From positions 124,001 through 188,000 of the forward strand of contig NZ_QKVL01000005.1 of the NCBI RefSeq assembly GCF_003231275.1: 64,000 nt of DNA, written 5' to 3'. This DNA is from Pseudomonas huaxiensis. GTDB taxonomy: Bacteria; Pseudomonadota; Gammaproteobacteria; Pseudomonadales; Pseudomonadaceae. Below the pieces are notes generated by a model. That model was not told where the DNA came from and did no database searches. It was given only the letters and a program-made list of their open reading frames with translations. Made by a program: the position numbers and the translations under genes. Shown one piece after another: positions 16,948-27,022 of the stretch (within the stretch, counting starts at the first letter, position 1; every line of letters starts with the position of its first letter).

Positions 16948-18291
16948 TCAGGCCTGGGCGGCCAGCACACGTCGCTCCCACGGGGTGATTTCATCGAAGA
17001 AGCTGGTCAGCTCCATGGTCTTGGTGGCGTGGTAGCCCTCGATGAACTCCTTGCCGAACAACTCGCGCGCTAGGTCGCTGCGCTTGAGCCGGTCGAGCGC
17101 CGCATGCAGGGTGCATGGCAATGACAAATGGTCCGGCACTTCGAACTCGCCCTGGATCGCCGGCGCCGGTTGCAGACGCTGCTCGATGCCGTGCAGGCCG
17201 GCGGCAAGGCTGGCGGCAATCGCCAGGTAAGGGTTGGCATCGGCACCGGGCAGGCGGTTCTCGACCCGCCGCGCCACCGGCGAACTGGCCGGAATCCGTA
17301 AGCCCGCAGCACGATTGTCCTCGGACCAGCAGGCGTTGTTCGGCGACGCATACGGGTGGCACAGGCGCTGGTAGGAGTTGACGTTGGGCGCGAACAGCGC
17401 AGTGAAATCCGCCAGACAAGCCTGCTGGCCGCCGATGAAGTGGTAGAACGCATCGGTCGGCTTGCCGTCGGCATCGCTGAAGGCATTTTTGCCGCTGTCG
17501 ATGTGCACCACGCTCTGGTGGATATGCATCGAGCTGCCCGGGGTTTTCGCCAGCGGCTTGGCCATGCACACCACGGTCAACCCGTGCTTGAGCGCAACCT
17601 CCTTGAGCAGGTGCTTGAACAGGAAGGTCTGGTCGGCCAGCAGCAGCGGATCACCGTGCAGCAGGTTGATCTCGAACTGGCTCACGCCCATTTCGTGCAT
17701 GAAGGTATCGCGCGGCAGCCCAAGCGCCGCCATGCAGCGGTAGACCTCCTGGAAGAACGGCCGCAGGCCATTGTTGGAACTGACGCTGAAGGCCGAGTGA
17801 CCGTCCTCGCGGCGCCGGTCCAGTCCAACGGGGGGCTGGAATGGCTGAGTGGGGTCGCTGTTGGGCGCGAAGACGAAAAACTCCAGTTCAGTGGCCACCA
17901 CCGGCGCCAGGCCGAGGGCGGCGTAGCGGGCGATCACCGCCTTGAGCTGGCAGCGGGTCGACAGGCCGGAGCCTTCGCCGCTCAGTTCGCTGGCGTCGCA
18001 GATGGCCAGGGCACGGGGTTGATCACTCCAGGGCAGCAAGTGGATCTGCGTCGGATCGGCGACCAGCGCCAGGTCCCCGTCATCACTGCCGTAGAAGCGG
18101 GCCGGCGGGTAGCCGCCCATGATGCATTGCAACAACACGCCGCGGGCCAATTGCAGGCGTCGACCTTCGAGGAAACCCTCGGCGGTCATCACCTTGCCGC
18201 GCGGTACGCCATTGAGGTCTGGCGTGACGCATTCGATTTCATCAATGCCCGTCAAACGCTCGGCCAGGGAGCGCTGGTCATTGGTCGTCAT
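16948..18291 (-). CDS. Glutamine-synthetase-family ligase (gamma-glutamylpolyamine synthetase-like)
   Basis: This 447-residue enzyme joins glutamate to ammonia or an amine using ATP. Class-type motifs are clear: the metal/glutamate site ATELEFFVF, the ATP-side GSSMHIHQSV and the late block NRLPGADANPYLAIAASL. The N-terminus is the type seen in PuuA/SpuI-like ligases rather than housekeeping GlnA, so a polyamine or amine substrate is the best guess. The ATG at 18291 (MTTNDQRSLAERL) was preferred to an upstream start lacking similarity. It lies 151 bp downstream of bkdR on the same strand. The exact substrate is not shown by sequence. Confidence 0.88.
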   Translation of the reverse strand: MTTNDQRSLAERLTGIDEIECVTPDLNGVPRGKVMTAEGFLEGRRLQLARGVLLQCIMGGYPPARFYGSDDGDLALVADPTQIHLLPWSDQPRALAICDASELSGEGSGLSTRCQLKAVIARYAALGLAPVVATELEFFVFAPNSDPTQPFQPPVGLDRRREDGHSAFSVSSNNGLRPFFQEVYRCMAALGLPRDTFMHEMGVSQFEINLLHGDPLLLADQTFLFKHLLKEVALKHGLTVVCMAKPLAKTPGSSMHIHQSVVHIDSGKNAFSDADGKPTDAFYHFIGGQQACLADFTALFAPNVNSYQRLCHPYASPNNACWSEDNRAAGLRIPASSPVARRVENRLPGADANPYLAIAASLAAGLHGIEQRLQPAPAIQGEFEVPDHLSLPCTLHAALDRLKRSDLARELFGKEFIEGYHATKTMELTSFFDEITPWERRVLAAQA

Positions 18292-18442
18292 GACTCTATC
18301 CTTGTTGTTTTCGCATGCCGGAAACGGCGACCCCCACAACATACTCAGCCACTGTTAAAAATATCAAGCATATAAGTGGCCAATTGATCGTGATTTTCTA
18401 CACTCCCCGGAGACTGATCGCTGCTGGCTCCTGCTCAGAAAC

Positions 18443-18934
18443 CTAGCGAGCCTCACGCAACGTCAACCCATTCGCCGGCAACGGCAGCGCCGTCTTGTAG
18501 CGCACCTGCTTGAGGGCAAAGCTTGAACGGATATTGGCCACGCCCGGCAGCCGGGTCAGGTAATCGAGAAACCGCTCCAGCGCCTGGATGCTCGGCAGCA
18601 ATACCCGCAACAGGTAGTCCGGGTCGCCGGTCATCAGGTAGCACTCCATCACTTCCGGGCGCTCGGCGATTTCTTCCTCGAAGCGGTGCAGCGACTGCTC
18701 CACCTGCTTTTCCAGGCTGACATGGATAAACACGTTCACATCCAGCCCCAGCACTTCCGGGGCCAGGAGGGTCACTTGCTGGCGAATCACCCCCGACTCC
18801 TCCAGCGCCTTGACCCGGTTGAAACACGGTGTGGGCGAGAGGTTCACCGAGCGCGCCAGCTCGGCGTTGGTGATGCGGGCATTTTCCTGAAGGCTGTTGA
18901 GAATGCCGATGTCGGTCCGATCCAGTTTCCGCAT
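18443..18934 (-). CDS. bkdR: Lrp/AsnC-family activator BkdR of the bkd operon
   Basis: BkdR is the Lrp-type activator of branched-chain keto acid dehydrogenase genes in P. putida and responds to branched-chain amino acids. The 163-residue product has the AsnC-type helix-turn-helix (residues 5-55, with [20 protein letters not shown]) and a RAM ligand domain (70-150, with [12 protein letters not shown]). It is divergent from bkdAA across a 199-bp region, the known arrangement. Confidence 0.93.
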   Translation of the reverse strand: MRKLDRTDIGILNSLQENARITNAELARSVNLSPTPCFNRVKALEESGVIRQQVTLLAPEVLGLDVNVFIHVSLEKQVEQSLHRFEEEIAERPEVMECYLMTGDPDYLLRVLLPSIQALERFLDYLTRLPGVANIRSSFALKQVRYKTALPLPANGLTLREAR

Positions 18935-20366
<1,432 letters not shown>

Positions 20367-20367
20367 G

Positions 20368-21426
20368 ATGAACGATCACAACACTTCAATCCAGTTGGAA
20401 ACCGCCATGGCGACTACCACCATGACCATGATCCAGGCCCTGCGCTCGGCCATGGACATCATGCTTGAGCGCGACGACAACGTGGTCATCTACGGCCAGG
20501 ACGTCGGTTACTTCGGCGGGGTATTCCGCTGCACCGAAGGCCTGCAGACCAAGTACGGCAAGTCGCGGGTATTCGATGCGCCGATCTCGGAAAGCGGCAT
20601 CGTCGGCACCGCCGTGGGCATGGGTGCCTATGGCCTGCGTCCGGTGGTGGAAATCCAGTTCGCCGACTATTTCTACCCCGCCTCCGACCAGATCGTTTCG
20701 GAGATGGCGCGCTTGCGTTATCGCTCGGCCGGCGAGTTCGTGTCCCCACTGACCCTGCGCATGCCCTGCGGCGGCGGTATCTATGGCGGCCAGACCCACA
20801 GCCAGAGCCCCGAGGCCATGTTCACCCAGGTCTGCGGCCTGCGCACCGTGATGCCGTCCAACCCCTACGATGCCAAGGGGCTGTTGATCGCTTCGATCGA
20901 ATGCGATGACCCGGTGATCTTCCTCGAACCCAAGCGCCTGTATAACGGCCCGTTCGACGGCCACCACGACCGCCCGGTTACCCCCTGGTCGAAACACCCG
21001 GCCAGCGCCGTGCCGGACGGCTACTACAACGTGCCGCTGGACAAGGCGGCGATCACCCGTCCCGGCAACGACGTCACCGTGCTGACCTATGGCACCACCG
21101 TCTATGTCTCCCAGGTTGCCGCCGAGGAAACCGGTATCGATGCCGAAGTCATCGACCTGCGCAGCCTGTGGCCGCTGGACCTGGAAACCATCGTCGAGTC
21201 GGTGAAGAAGACCGGCCGCTGCGTGGTCGTCCATGAAGCCACCCGCACCTGCGGCTTTGGCGCCGAACTGGTGGCGCTGGTGCAGGAACATTGCTTCCAC
21301 CACCTGGAGGCGCCGATCGAGCGCGTCACCGGCTGGGATACCCCCTACCCGCATGCACAGGAGTGGGCGTACTTCCCCGGTCCTTCTCGGGTTGGCGCGG
21401 CATTGAAACGGGTCATGGAGGTCTGA
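20368..21426 (+). CDS. bkdAB: Branched-chain 2-oxoacid dehydrogenase E1 beta
   Basis: This is the E1 beta subunit, completing the thiamine-dependent decarboxylase. The 352-residue product has the Transket_pyr domain (residues 20-200, with YGQDVGYFGGVF and DAPISESGIVG) and the C-terminal domain (220-345, with EVIDLRSLWPLDLETIVESV). The ATG at 20368 overlaps the preceding stop region (TGAGATG); there is an alternative start at MATTTMTM 13 codons later. It abuts bkdB. Confidence 0.97.
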   Translation: MNDHNTSIQLETAMATTTMTMIQALRSAMDIMLERDDNVVIYGQDVGYFGGVFRCTEGLQTKYGKSRVFDAPISESGIVGTAVGMGAYGLRPVVEIQFADYFYPASDQIVSEMARLRYRSAGEFVSPLTLRMPCGGGIYGGQTHSQSPEAMFTQVCGLRTVMPSNPYDAKGLLIASIECDDPVIFLEPKRLYNGPFDGHHDRPVTPWSKHPASAVPDGYYNVPLDKAAITRPGNDVTVLTYGTTVYVSQVAAEETGIDAEVIDLRSLWPLDLETIVESVKKTGRCVVVHEATRTCGFGAELVALVQEHCFHHLEAPIERVTGWDTPYPHAQEWAYFPGPSRVGAALKRVMEV

Positions 21427-22710
21427 ATGGGAACGCACGTCATCAAGATGCCGGACATTGGCGAAGGCATCGCACAAGTTGAACTGGTGGAATGGTTCGT
21501 CAAGGTCGGCGATACCGTCACCGAAGACCAGATTGTCGCCGATGTCATGACCGACAAGGCCACGGTTGAAATCCCTTCGCCGGTCACCGGCAAGGTCCTG
21601 GCCCTCGGCGGCCAGCCCGGCGAAGTCATGGCGGTGGGCAGCGAGCTGATCCGCATTGAAGTGGAAGGCGCCGGCAACCACCAGGAAGGCGCCAGCAAAC
21701 CGGCGGCCGCAGTAGTCCCCGAGGCGAAACCCGCCACACCGATCGAGACGCCTCCACCCGTGGCAGCCGCGCCTGTCGCCGCTGCCAGCCCGGCCCGCAG
21801 CAGCGCGCCCGAAGCGGCGATCGTCCCGCGTGCGGCCAATGAACGTCCGCTGGCTTCCCCGGCCGTGCGCAAGCGCGCCTGGGACGCCGGCATCGAGTTG
21901 CGTTATGTGCACGGCAGCGGCCCGGCCGGGCGCATCCTCCACGAAGACCTCGACGCGTTCCTCACCCAGCCGACCCGCAGCCAGGCAGCACCGAGCGGCT
22001 ACGCCAAGCGCGAGGACAGCGAGCAGATCCCGGTGATCGGCCTGCGCCGCAAGATTGCCCAGCGCATGCAGGACGCCAAGCGCCGCGTCGCGCATTTCAG
22101 CTATGTCGAGGAAATCGACGTCACCGCGCTCGAAGAGCTGCGCGTGCACCTGAACAAGAAATGGGGTGACAGCCGCGGCAAGCTGACCCTGCTGCCGTTT
22201 CTGGTGCGGGCCATGGTGGTGGCCCTGCGCGAATTCCCGCAGATCAACGCGACCTATGACGATGAAGGCCAGGTCATCACCCGTCACGGCGCGGTGCATG
22301 TGGGCATCGCCACCCAAGGCGACAACGGCCTGATGGTTCCGGTGGTGCGCCATGCCGAAGCCGGCAGCCTGTGGGACAACGCCAGCGAGATCGTCCGCCT
22401 GGCCAACGCGGCCCGCAACAACAAGGCCAGCCGCGAAGAACTGAGCGGCTCGACCATCACCCTGACCAGCCTCGGCGCCTTGGGCGGGATTGTCAGCACG
22501 CCGGTGGTCAACACCCCGGAAGTGGCGATCGTCGGCGTCAACCGCATCGTCGAACGGCCAATGGTGGTCAACGGCCAGATCGTTATCCGCAAGATGATGA
22601 ACCTCTCCAGCTCGTTCGATCACCGGGTGGTCGACGGCATGGATGCCGCGCTCTTCATCCAGGCCATCCGTGGCCTGCTCGAACAACCCGCCAGCCTGTT
22701 TGTGGAGTGA
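21427..22710 (+). CDS. bkdB: Dihydrolipoyl branched-chain acyltransferase E2
   Basis: E2 carries the acyl group on lipoyl-lysine and passes it to CoA. The 427-residue product has one N-terminal lipoyl domain with the target Lys in [12 protein letters not shown] (about K45), an Ala/Pro linker, a peripheral-subunit-binding domain ([19 protein letters not shown]) and the C-terminal catalytic domain ending in [13 protein letters not shown] with the active His and Asp. The ATG directly follows the bkdAB stop. Confidence 0.97.
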   Translation: MGTHVIKMPDIGEGIAQVELVEWFVKVGDTVTEDQIVADVMTDKATVEIPSPVTGKVLALGGQPGEVMAVGSELIRIEVEGAGNHQEGASKPAAAVVPEAKPATPIETPPPVAAAPVAAASPARSSAPEAAIVPRAANERPLASPAVRKRAWDAGIELRYVHGSGPAGRILHEDLDAFLTQPTRSQAAPSGYAKREDSEQIPVIGLRRKIAQRMQDAKRRVAHFSYVEEIDVTALEELRVHLNKKWGDSRGKLTLLPFLVRAMVVALREFPQINATYDDEGQVITRHGAVHVGIATQGDNGLMVPVVRHAEAGSLWDNASEIVRLANAARNNKASREELSGSTITLTSLGALGGIVSTPVVNTPEVAIVGVNRIVERPMVVNGQIVIRKMMNLSSSFDHRVVDGMDAALFIQAIRGLLEQPASLFVE

Positions 22711-22712
22711 CC

Positions 22713-24101
22713 ATGCAGACCCTCAATACCACGCTGCTGATCATTGGCGGCGGCCCCGGCGGCTACATCGCAGCGATCCGCGCCGGGCAACTGGGCATTC
22801 CCACGGTACTGGTGGAAGGCCAGGCACTGGGCGGCACCTGCCTGAACATTGGCTGCATTCCGTCCAAGGCGCTGATCCACGTAGCCGAGCAGTTTCACCA
22901 GACCCAACAGCACAGCGAGCACTCGAACCTGGGCATCAAGGTCCAGCCGCCAACGCTGGACATCGGCCAGAGCGTTGCCTGGAAAAACGGCATCGTCGAC
23001 CGCCTGACCAGCGGCGTCGCAGCGCTGCTGAAAAAGAACGACGTGAAGGTGATTCACGGCTGGGCCAAGATCATCGACGGCAAGCATGTCGAGATCGACG
23101 GCCAGGACCTGCGCATCCAGTGCGAGCACCTGCTGCTGGCGACCGGTTCCAGCAGCGTCGAGCTGCCGATGCTGCCGCTGGGCGGCGCGGTGATCTCGTC
23201 TACCGAAGCCCTGTCACCGAGCCAGTTGCCCAAGCGCCTGGCGGTGGTGGGCGGCGGTTATATCGGCCTGGAGCTGGGTATCGTCTACCGCAAGCTCGGG
23301 GTCGAGGTCAGCGTGGTGGAAGCGCGCGAGCGCATCCTGCCAACCTATGACGCCGAGCTGACCCAGCCGGTGGCCGAGTCGCTGAAAAAGCTTGGCGTAA
23401 AGCTGTACCTGGGACACAGCGTCGAAGGCTTCGACGCCGCCGAAAAACGCCTGCGGGTGCGCACGCCGGACGGCGCAGAACTCTCGCTGGAAACCGATCA
23501 GGTGCTGGTGGCGGTGGGCCGTCGTCCGCGCAGCCAGGGTTTCAACCTTGAGGCCCTGGCGCTGAAAATGAACGGCGCCGCCATCGCCATCGACAACCGC
23601 TGCCAGACCAGCATGCGCAACGTCTGGGCGATTGGCGACCTGACCGGAGAGCCGATGCTGGCGCACCGCGCCATGGCTCAGGGCGAGATGGTTGCCGAGC
23701 TGATTGCCGGCAAGCAACGCGCGTTCACACCGGCGGCAATTGCTGCGGTGTGCTTCACCGATCCGGAGCTGGTGGTGGCCGGCAAGACCCCGGAAGCAGC
23801 GAAAGACGAAGGGCTCGACTGTCTGGTGGCGCAATTCCCGTTCGCCGCCAATGGCCGGGCGATGACCCTGGAGTCGAAGAGCGGCTTCGTGCGCGTGGTG
23901 GCGCGCCGCGACAATCACTTGATCGTCGGTTGGCAGGCGGTGGGGGTTGGCGTGTCGGAACTGTCCACGGCGTTTGCCCAGTCACTGGAAATGGGCGCGC
24001 GGCTGGAGGATGTGGCAGGGACGATCCATGCGCATCCGACGCTGGGTGAGGCGGTGCAGGAAGCGGCGTTGCGGGCGCTGGGGCACGCGTTGCATATCTG
24101 A
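22713..24101 (+). CDS. lpdV: Dihydrolipoamide dehydrogenase, valine-specific (E3)
   Basis: LpdV reoxidises the E2 dihydrolipoamide and passes electrons to NAD. The 462-residue product shows the FAD motif IIGGGPGGY, the redox disulfide in [15 protein letters not shown], the NAD motif [12 protein letters not shown], and the C-terminal [15 protein letters not shown] with the catalytic His. It is the last gene of bkdAA-bkdAB-bkdB-lpdV, 2 bp after bkdB, and is followed by a REP pair that may protect the transcript end. Confidence 0.97.
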   Translation: MQTLNTTLLIIGGGPGGYIAAIRAGQLGIPTVLVEGQALGGTCLNIGCIPSKALIHVAEQFHQTQQHSEHSNLGIKVQPPTLDIGQSVAWKNGIVDRLTSGVAALLKKNDVKVIHGWAKIIDGKHVEIDGQDLRIQCEHLLLATGSSSVELPMLPLGGAVISSTEALSPSQLPKRLAVVGGGYIGLELGIVYRKLGVEVSVVEARERILPTYDAELTQPVAESLKKLGVKLYLGHSVEGFDAAEKRLRVRTPDGAELSLETDQVLVAVGRRPRSQGFNLEALALKMNGAAIAIDNRCQTSMRNVWAIGDLTGEPMLAHRAMAQGEMVAELIAGKQRAFTPAAIAAVCFTDPELVVAGKTPEAAKDEGLDCLVAQFPFAANGRAMTLESKSGFVRVVARRDNHLIVGWQAVGVGVSELSTAFAQSLEMGARLEDVAGTIHAHPTLGEAVQEAALRALGHALHI

Positions 24102-24120
24102 TCGGCGTTTGCTTGAAAAA

Positions 24121-24224
24121 GCCGGGGCCGCTGTGCGGCCCTTCGCGGGTAAACCCGCTCCTACAGAGGCATGTGCTGTTGTAGGAGCGAGCTTGCTCGC
24201 GAAGGGCCGCGCAGCGGTCCCGGC
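24121..24224. repeat. REP doublet, P. putida type (inverted pair)
   Basis: Two inverted copies of the P. putida 35-bp REP type (core CTTCGCGGGTAAACCCGCTC) occur at 24121-24165 and 24180-24224. Each carries an additional GGCCGC... GCGGCC arm. They lie between lpdV and a convergent gene and may act as a transcription barrier or mRNA stabiliser. Confidence 0.85.
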
Positions 24225-24243
24225 TTATTTGATCTGGAATAGA

Positions 24244-24966
24244 TCAGACGCGGAAGTAACCCACCGAAGAATCAAACGGCAGGCGCTTCAGCTCGACCTT
24301 GTTCAGGTCCAGCACATCGCGCAGCGCAGCGGTTTCGCCAGGGAAGTTGCGGTAGGCGACTTCGTCCAGCACCACGATGGCGCCCTTCGGCATGTACGGC
24401 AGGAAGGTTTCCAGCGCAACCTTGGTCGAGGAATACAGGTCGGTGTCGAGGATCAGCATCGCCACCACCAGGTCAGGACGGGTCTTGACGAAGGCCGGCA
24501 CGGTTTCAAGGATGTCGCCCTTGACGATCTCGCAACGCGGGATGCGGTTGACCGGGCGAACCAGGTCGTTGGCGTCGATCATGTCCTGGATCAGGGTCTC
24601 GTCGGTATCGGAGAACATGCTCTCGTTGATATCCGCCGGGTCTTCCTTCTGGTCGATGCTGGCAAAGCCCTGGAAGGTGTCGAAACCGATGATCGAACGG
24701 TTGATCGCATACGGCTCGAGAATCATCGACAACTGCATGTACAGCATCAACGAATTGCCCTTGTAGACGCCGCACTCGACGATGGCGCCAGGAATGTCCT
24801 GGACCATCTTGAACAGCTCGATGCGTGACAGGGCCGCGGTCACCGCGATGCGGTTGGCGAACACGAAGGGGGCGTCAGCCACGTATTGGGCATCGACGCG
24901 GCTCAGCACGCTGGCGCGCTTTTCGTTGTACTCGACCTCGGCAGCAGTCAGGCGACGCTTGGTCAT
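24244..24966 (-). CDS. TylF/MycF-type O-methyltransferase
   Basis: This 240-residue protein matches the macrocin O-methyltransferase (TylF) family, SAM- and metal-dependent enzymes that often methylate sugar hydroxyls. Visible family features are IVECGVYKGNSLML (SAM loop, about residues 60-74), IGFDTFQGF (about 93), and the metal-binding LILDTDLY and VVLDE region (about 172-200). Its ATG overlaps the stop of the upstream oxygenase gene by 4 bp (ATGA), so the two are translationally coupled. The substrate is unknown; modification of a glycan or secondary metabolite is plausible. Confidence 0.85.
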   Translation of the reverse strand: MTKRRLTAAEVEYNEKRASVLSRVDAQYVADAPFVFANRIAVTAALSRIELFKMVQDIPGAIVECGVYKGNSLMLYMQLSMILEPYAINRSIIGFDTFQGFASIDQKEDPADINESMFSDTDETLIQDMIDANDLVRPVNRIPRCEIVKGDILETVPAFVKTRPDLVVAMLILDTDLYSSTKVALETFLPYMPKGAIVVLDEVAYRNFPGETAALRDVLDLNKVELKRLPFDSSVGYFRV

Positions 24967-25829
24967 GGGTTAACTCCCTGGAATTGCGAAAAGTCGCTGG
25001 CATGGAAAAGGTCTTTGAAGCCGGCCTCGACGTCGAAACAGCCGTTGTCGACGTTCGGCGCGCCGCGCTTCTGAATCAGGTCCTGCAGGTGGATCAGGCG
25101 GAAGTCCACGCTGAACCGGATCCTGTCGGTGTGGTTGGCCACGGTGCCGTGCAGGTGCGAGCCGGAGAACATCAGCATCTCGCCGCTGTTGGCGGCGACG
25201 CGGATTTCCGCGCTGTTGTCGATGTTTTCCAGCGGCACCGGGTGCACCCGGGCTTCCTCGGTGATGTTGTCCTTGGCCTTCAGGCGCTGGTTGTTGATCC
25301 AGTCGGTCAGGCTCCAGGTGTGCGAGGAGTTTTGCACCGGCTTGGTGAAGTAAGCCGGGTTGATCATCATGGTCTGCTCGGGCTCGATGCTGTAGATCGG
25401 CATCCAGGTGTTCAACTGGCAATCGACGCTGCCGTACCAGGTGTCGCGGTGCGCCTTGTAGGCGTAGCTGACGCCGGCGTGCAGGTAGTCGTAGTTCGGC
25501 ACTACGCGCACCCGTGGCACGTCGAAGATGTAGTCGCTCGGATCGGCACCGATTTCAAGGATGTAGTCGCGGATCAGCGCCTTGGCCTGCGGGCCATTGG
25601 TGAACTTGCGCTTGAGCCGGGTGACGTGCTCGACGAAGGTTTCCACCGGCATCTTCTTGTGCAGCGACAGGTGATCGAGCTCGCCGTCGAAGGCTTCGGT
25701 GATGCTGTGCCGGGCCAGCGCACACAGTTCGTGGGCGCTGCGCAGGTTGGTATCGAGGAAGATGTCGCCCGCGTAGACGCGCTCGCGGAATGCCGGCTTC
25801 TTCTGCAACTGGTTGATGTAAAGATTCAT
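24963..25829 (-). CDS. 2-oxoglutarate/Fe(II) oxygenase-like protein (PhyH-type fold)
   Basis: A 288-residue protein (MNLYINQLQKKPAFRERVY) with an apparent 2OG-Fe(II) oxygenase core. The candidate iron site is H127-x-D129 in AHRDTWYG and H227 (or H225) in SHLHGTVAN, with Arg in the DRIRFS segment as the likely 2OG anchor. Such enzymes hydroxylate or modify small molecules. The ATG at 25829 was chosen because of the GAGG just upstream. It is the first gene of a coupled pair with a TylF-type methyltransferase and is divergent from the gene at 26164. Function is inferred from the motif only. Confidence 0.75.
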   Translation of the reverse strand: MNLYINQLQKKPAFRERVYAGDIFLDTNLRSAHELCALARHSITEAFDGELDHLSLHKKMPVETFVEHVTRLKRKFTNGPQAKALIRDYILEIGADPSDYIFDVPRVRVVPNYDYLHAGVSYAYKAHRDTWYGSVDCQLNTWMPIYSIEPEQTMMINPAYFTKPVQNSSHTWSLTDWINNQRLKAKDNITEEARVHPVPLENIDNSAEIRVAANSGEMLMFSGSHLHGTVANHTDRIRFSVDFRLIHLQDLIQKRGAPNVDNGCFDVEAGFKDLFHASDFSQFQGVNP

Positions 25830-26024
25830 ACGCCTCTTCCTCATAAAGACCAATGCCCGCCACTCAGGACGGACCATGAATTGAAGTGGACGCAAGGCGA
25901 CGTCACTCTGCCTGTCCGGCAGGGAACTTCAACCCCATGGGGGTCCGGGTCGTGGCCCGGATGTAGTGCTCTTTGGATCGGCACCGGGTGCGCAAACTTT
26001 AATGCCGCCCGGCGGTACAAGACT

Positions 26025-26038
26025 TGCCGCAAGCGGCA
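26025..26038. promoter_or_regulatory. Palindrome TGCCGC-AA-GCGGCA, candidate FleR-type site
   Basis: This perfect inverted repeat is identical in both arms to those upstream of flgB and flgF. It is centred about 98 bp upstream of the predicted sigma-54 start site. Confidence 0.5.
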
Positions 26039-26103
26039 AACGTCTTCCGCCGTACAACCGCACCGCACGGCTGAAAGGCCCGTGCTGCGGGGACTCTCCA
26101 GAC

Positions 26104-26120
26104 TGGCACAGCAATTGCGA
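26104..26120 (+). promoter_or_regulatory. Sigma-54 promoter of the 26164 hypothetical gene
   Basis: TGGCAC-AGCAA-TTGCGA matches the RpoN consensus closely, with GG and GC 10 nt apart. The predicted start site is near 26130, giving a leader of about 34 nt before the GTG. Confidence 0.85.
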
Positions 26121-26163
26121 TATCGCGCCTGATCCAGTGTCCCACTCCAAGGAGAATGATCCC

Positions 26164-26787
26164 GTGAGCATCATCAATGGCCATGGCTGGCAGAATATCG
26201 CGGTGAGCCAGCACCGCACCCTCGCTGCCATCCCCGGCGCCGACGCGCAAGCTTACCAGTCGGAAACGGCCACCGCGTCGGCGGTTTCCACGGTCAGCAG
26301 CGCGACCGCCTCCGGCAGCGCTTCGAACTCGACGTACCAGGACGCTCAAGATGCCCAGGACGAGGCCTTCGCCAAGCTCAAGGTGATCCTGCAGAATTCG
26401 GGGTCCAGCGAGTCTGACGAATCCACCGGCGTGACGGCGTCCGGCGCCAGCACCACGAGCAGCAGCGCCGCCCAGGAGTTTCGCGATTACATGGCCCTGT
26501 CGCCGGCCGAGAAGATCCGCCTGAAGATGCTCAACGAGCTGGGGCTGACAGAGGACGACTACGAGGCGTTGCCGCCGGAGAAGAAAGAGAAGATCGACCT
26601 GGCGATTGCCCAGCGCATCAAGGATGAAACCGAGCTGAAGTCCATGGGCCAGGCAGAACCACAGATGCAGGCGGCGATGGCAGCACAGAACCTGAGCGCG
26701 TCACTGAGCGAACGACCGCAGGACGCAGCCGATCCGGCGCAGGCGCGCAAGGACAAGGAGGATCGGGAGGATCCGTTGAATATGTGA
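26164..26787 (+). CDS. Hypothetical protein, predicted member of the flagellar RpoN regulon
   Basis: The 207-residue product starts at GTG with AAGGAG 9 nt upstream (MSIINGHGWQNIAVSQHRTL); the longer frame would cross the sigma-54 promoter. There is no signal peptide. The N-terminal half is Ser/Thr/Ala-rich and probably disordered; the C-terminal half is charged and helical (SPAEKIRLKMLNELGLTEDD, then KKEKIDLAIAQRIKDETELK). I do not recognise a family. The promoter and palindrome match those of flgB and flgF, so it is likely expressed with hook-stage flagellar genes. It might be an export substrate, chaperone or regulator, but sequence does not say which. Confidence 0.8.
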   Translation: MSIINGHGWQNIAVSQHRTLAAIPGADAQAYQSETATASAVSTVSSATASGSASNSTYQDAQDAQDEAFAKLKVILQNSGSSESDESTGVTASGASTTSSSAAQEFRDYMALSPAEKIRLKMLNELGLTEDDYEALPPEKKEKIDLAIAQRIKDETELKSMGQAEPQMQAAMAAQNLSASLSERPQDAADPAQARKDKEDREDPLNM

Positions 26788-26860
26788 TCGGCGGAGTGGT
26801 GATGGCCAGAAACCGGACCATGACCACCTGGCACATGTCTGAAGTTTTCCAGTGCTCTTG

Positions 26861-26973
26861 AGATCGAGCGCCGCCCTCGCGGCGCATCGCCGGCAAGCCG
26901 GCTCCCACCTGTACCGATGAAATCTGTGGGAGCCGGCTTGCCGGCGATGCGCCGCGAGGGCGGCGCTCGATCT
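26861..26973. repeat. Perfect 48-bp inverted repeat (REP doublet/REPIN)
   Basis: Bases 26861-26908 and 26926-26973 are exact reverse complements, separated by 17 bp. Each arm contains the REP core GTGGGAGCCGGCTTGCCGGC extended by a GC-rich segment with GCCGCGAGGGCGGC. It lies between convergent genes and can fold into a very stable bidirectional hairpin. Confidence 0.88.
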
Positions 26974-27022
26974 TGAAGGCGCTTAAAAACTGTCGGCTGA
27001 CACCGTGTTGCCGTCACCCGCC

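Larger units (their letters stand above)
25830..26163. promoter_or_regulatory. Divergent control region, 334 bp
   Basis: No gene is seen here. It holds the imperfect repeat TGCCGCCCGGCGGTA at 26003-26017, the palindrome at 26025-26038 and the rightward sigma-54 promoter at 26104-26120. No leftward -24/-12 promoter with correct spacing was found for the oxygenase gene. Confidence 0.6.

Noticed and set aside
20386..22686. 766-residue minus-strand open frame across bkdAB and bkdB
   Set aside because: It is antisense to well-conserved E1 beta and E2 genes and has no domain, ribosome site or promoter.
25830..26000. A leftward sigma-54 promoter for the oxygenase/methyltransferase pair
   Set aside because: I checked GG-N10-GC spacing on the minus strand; candidates are off by one base or lack the GG or GC.
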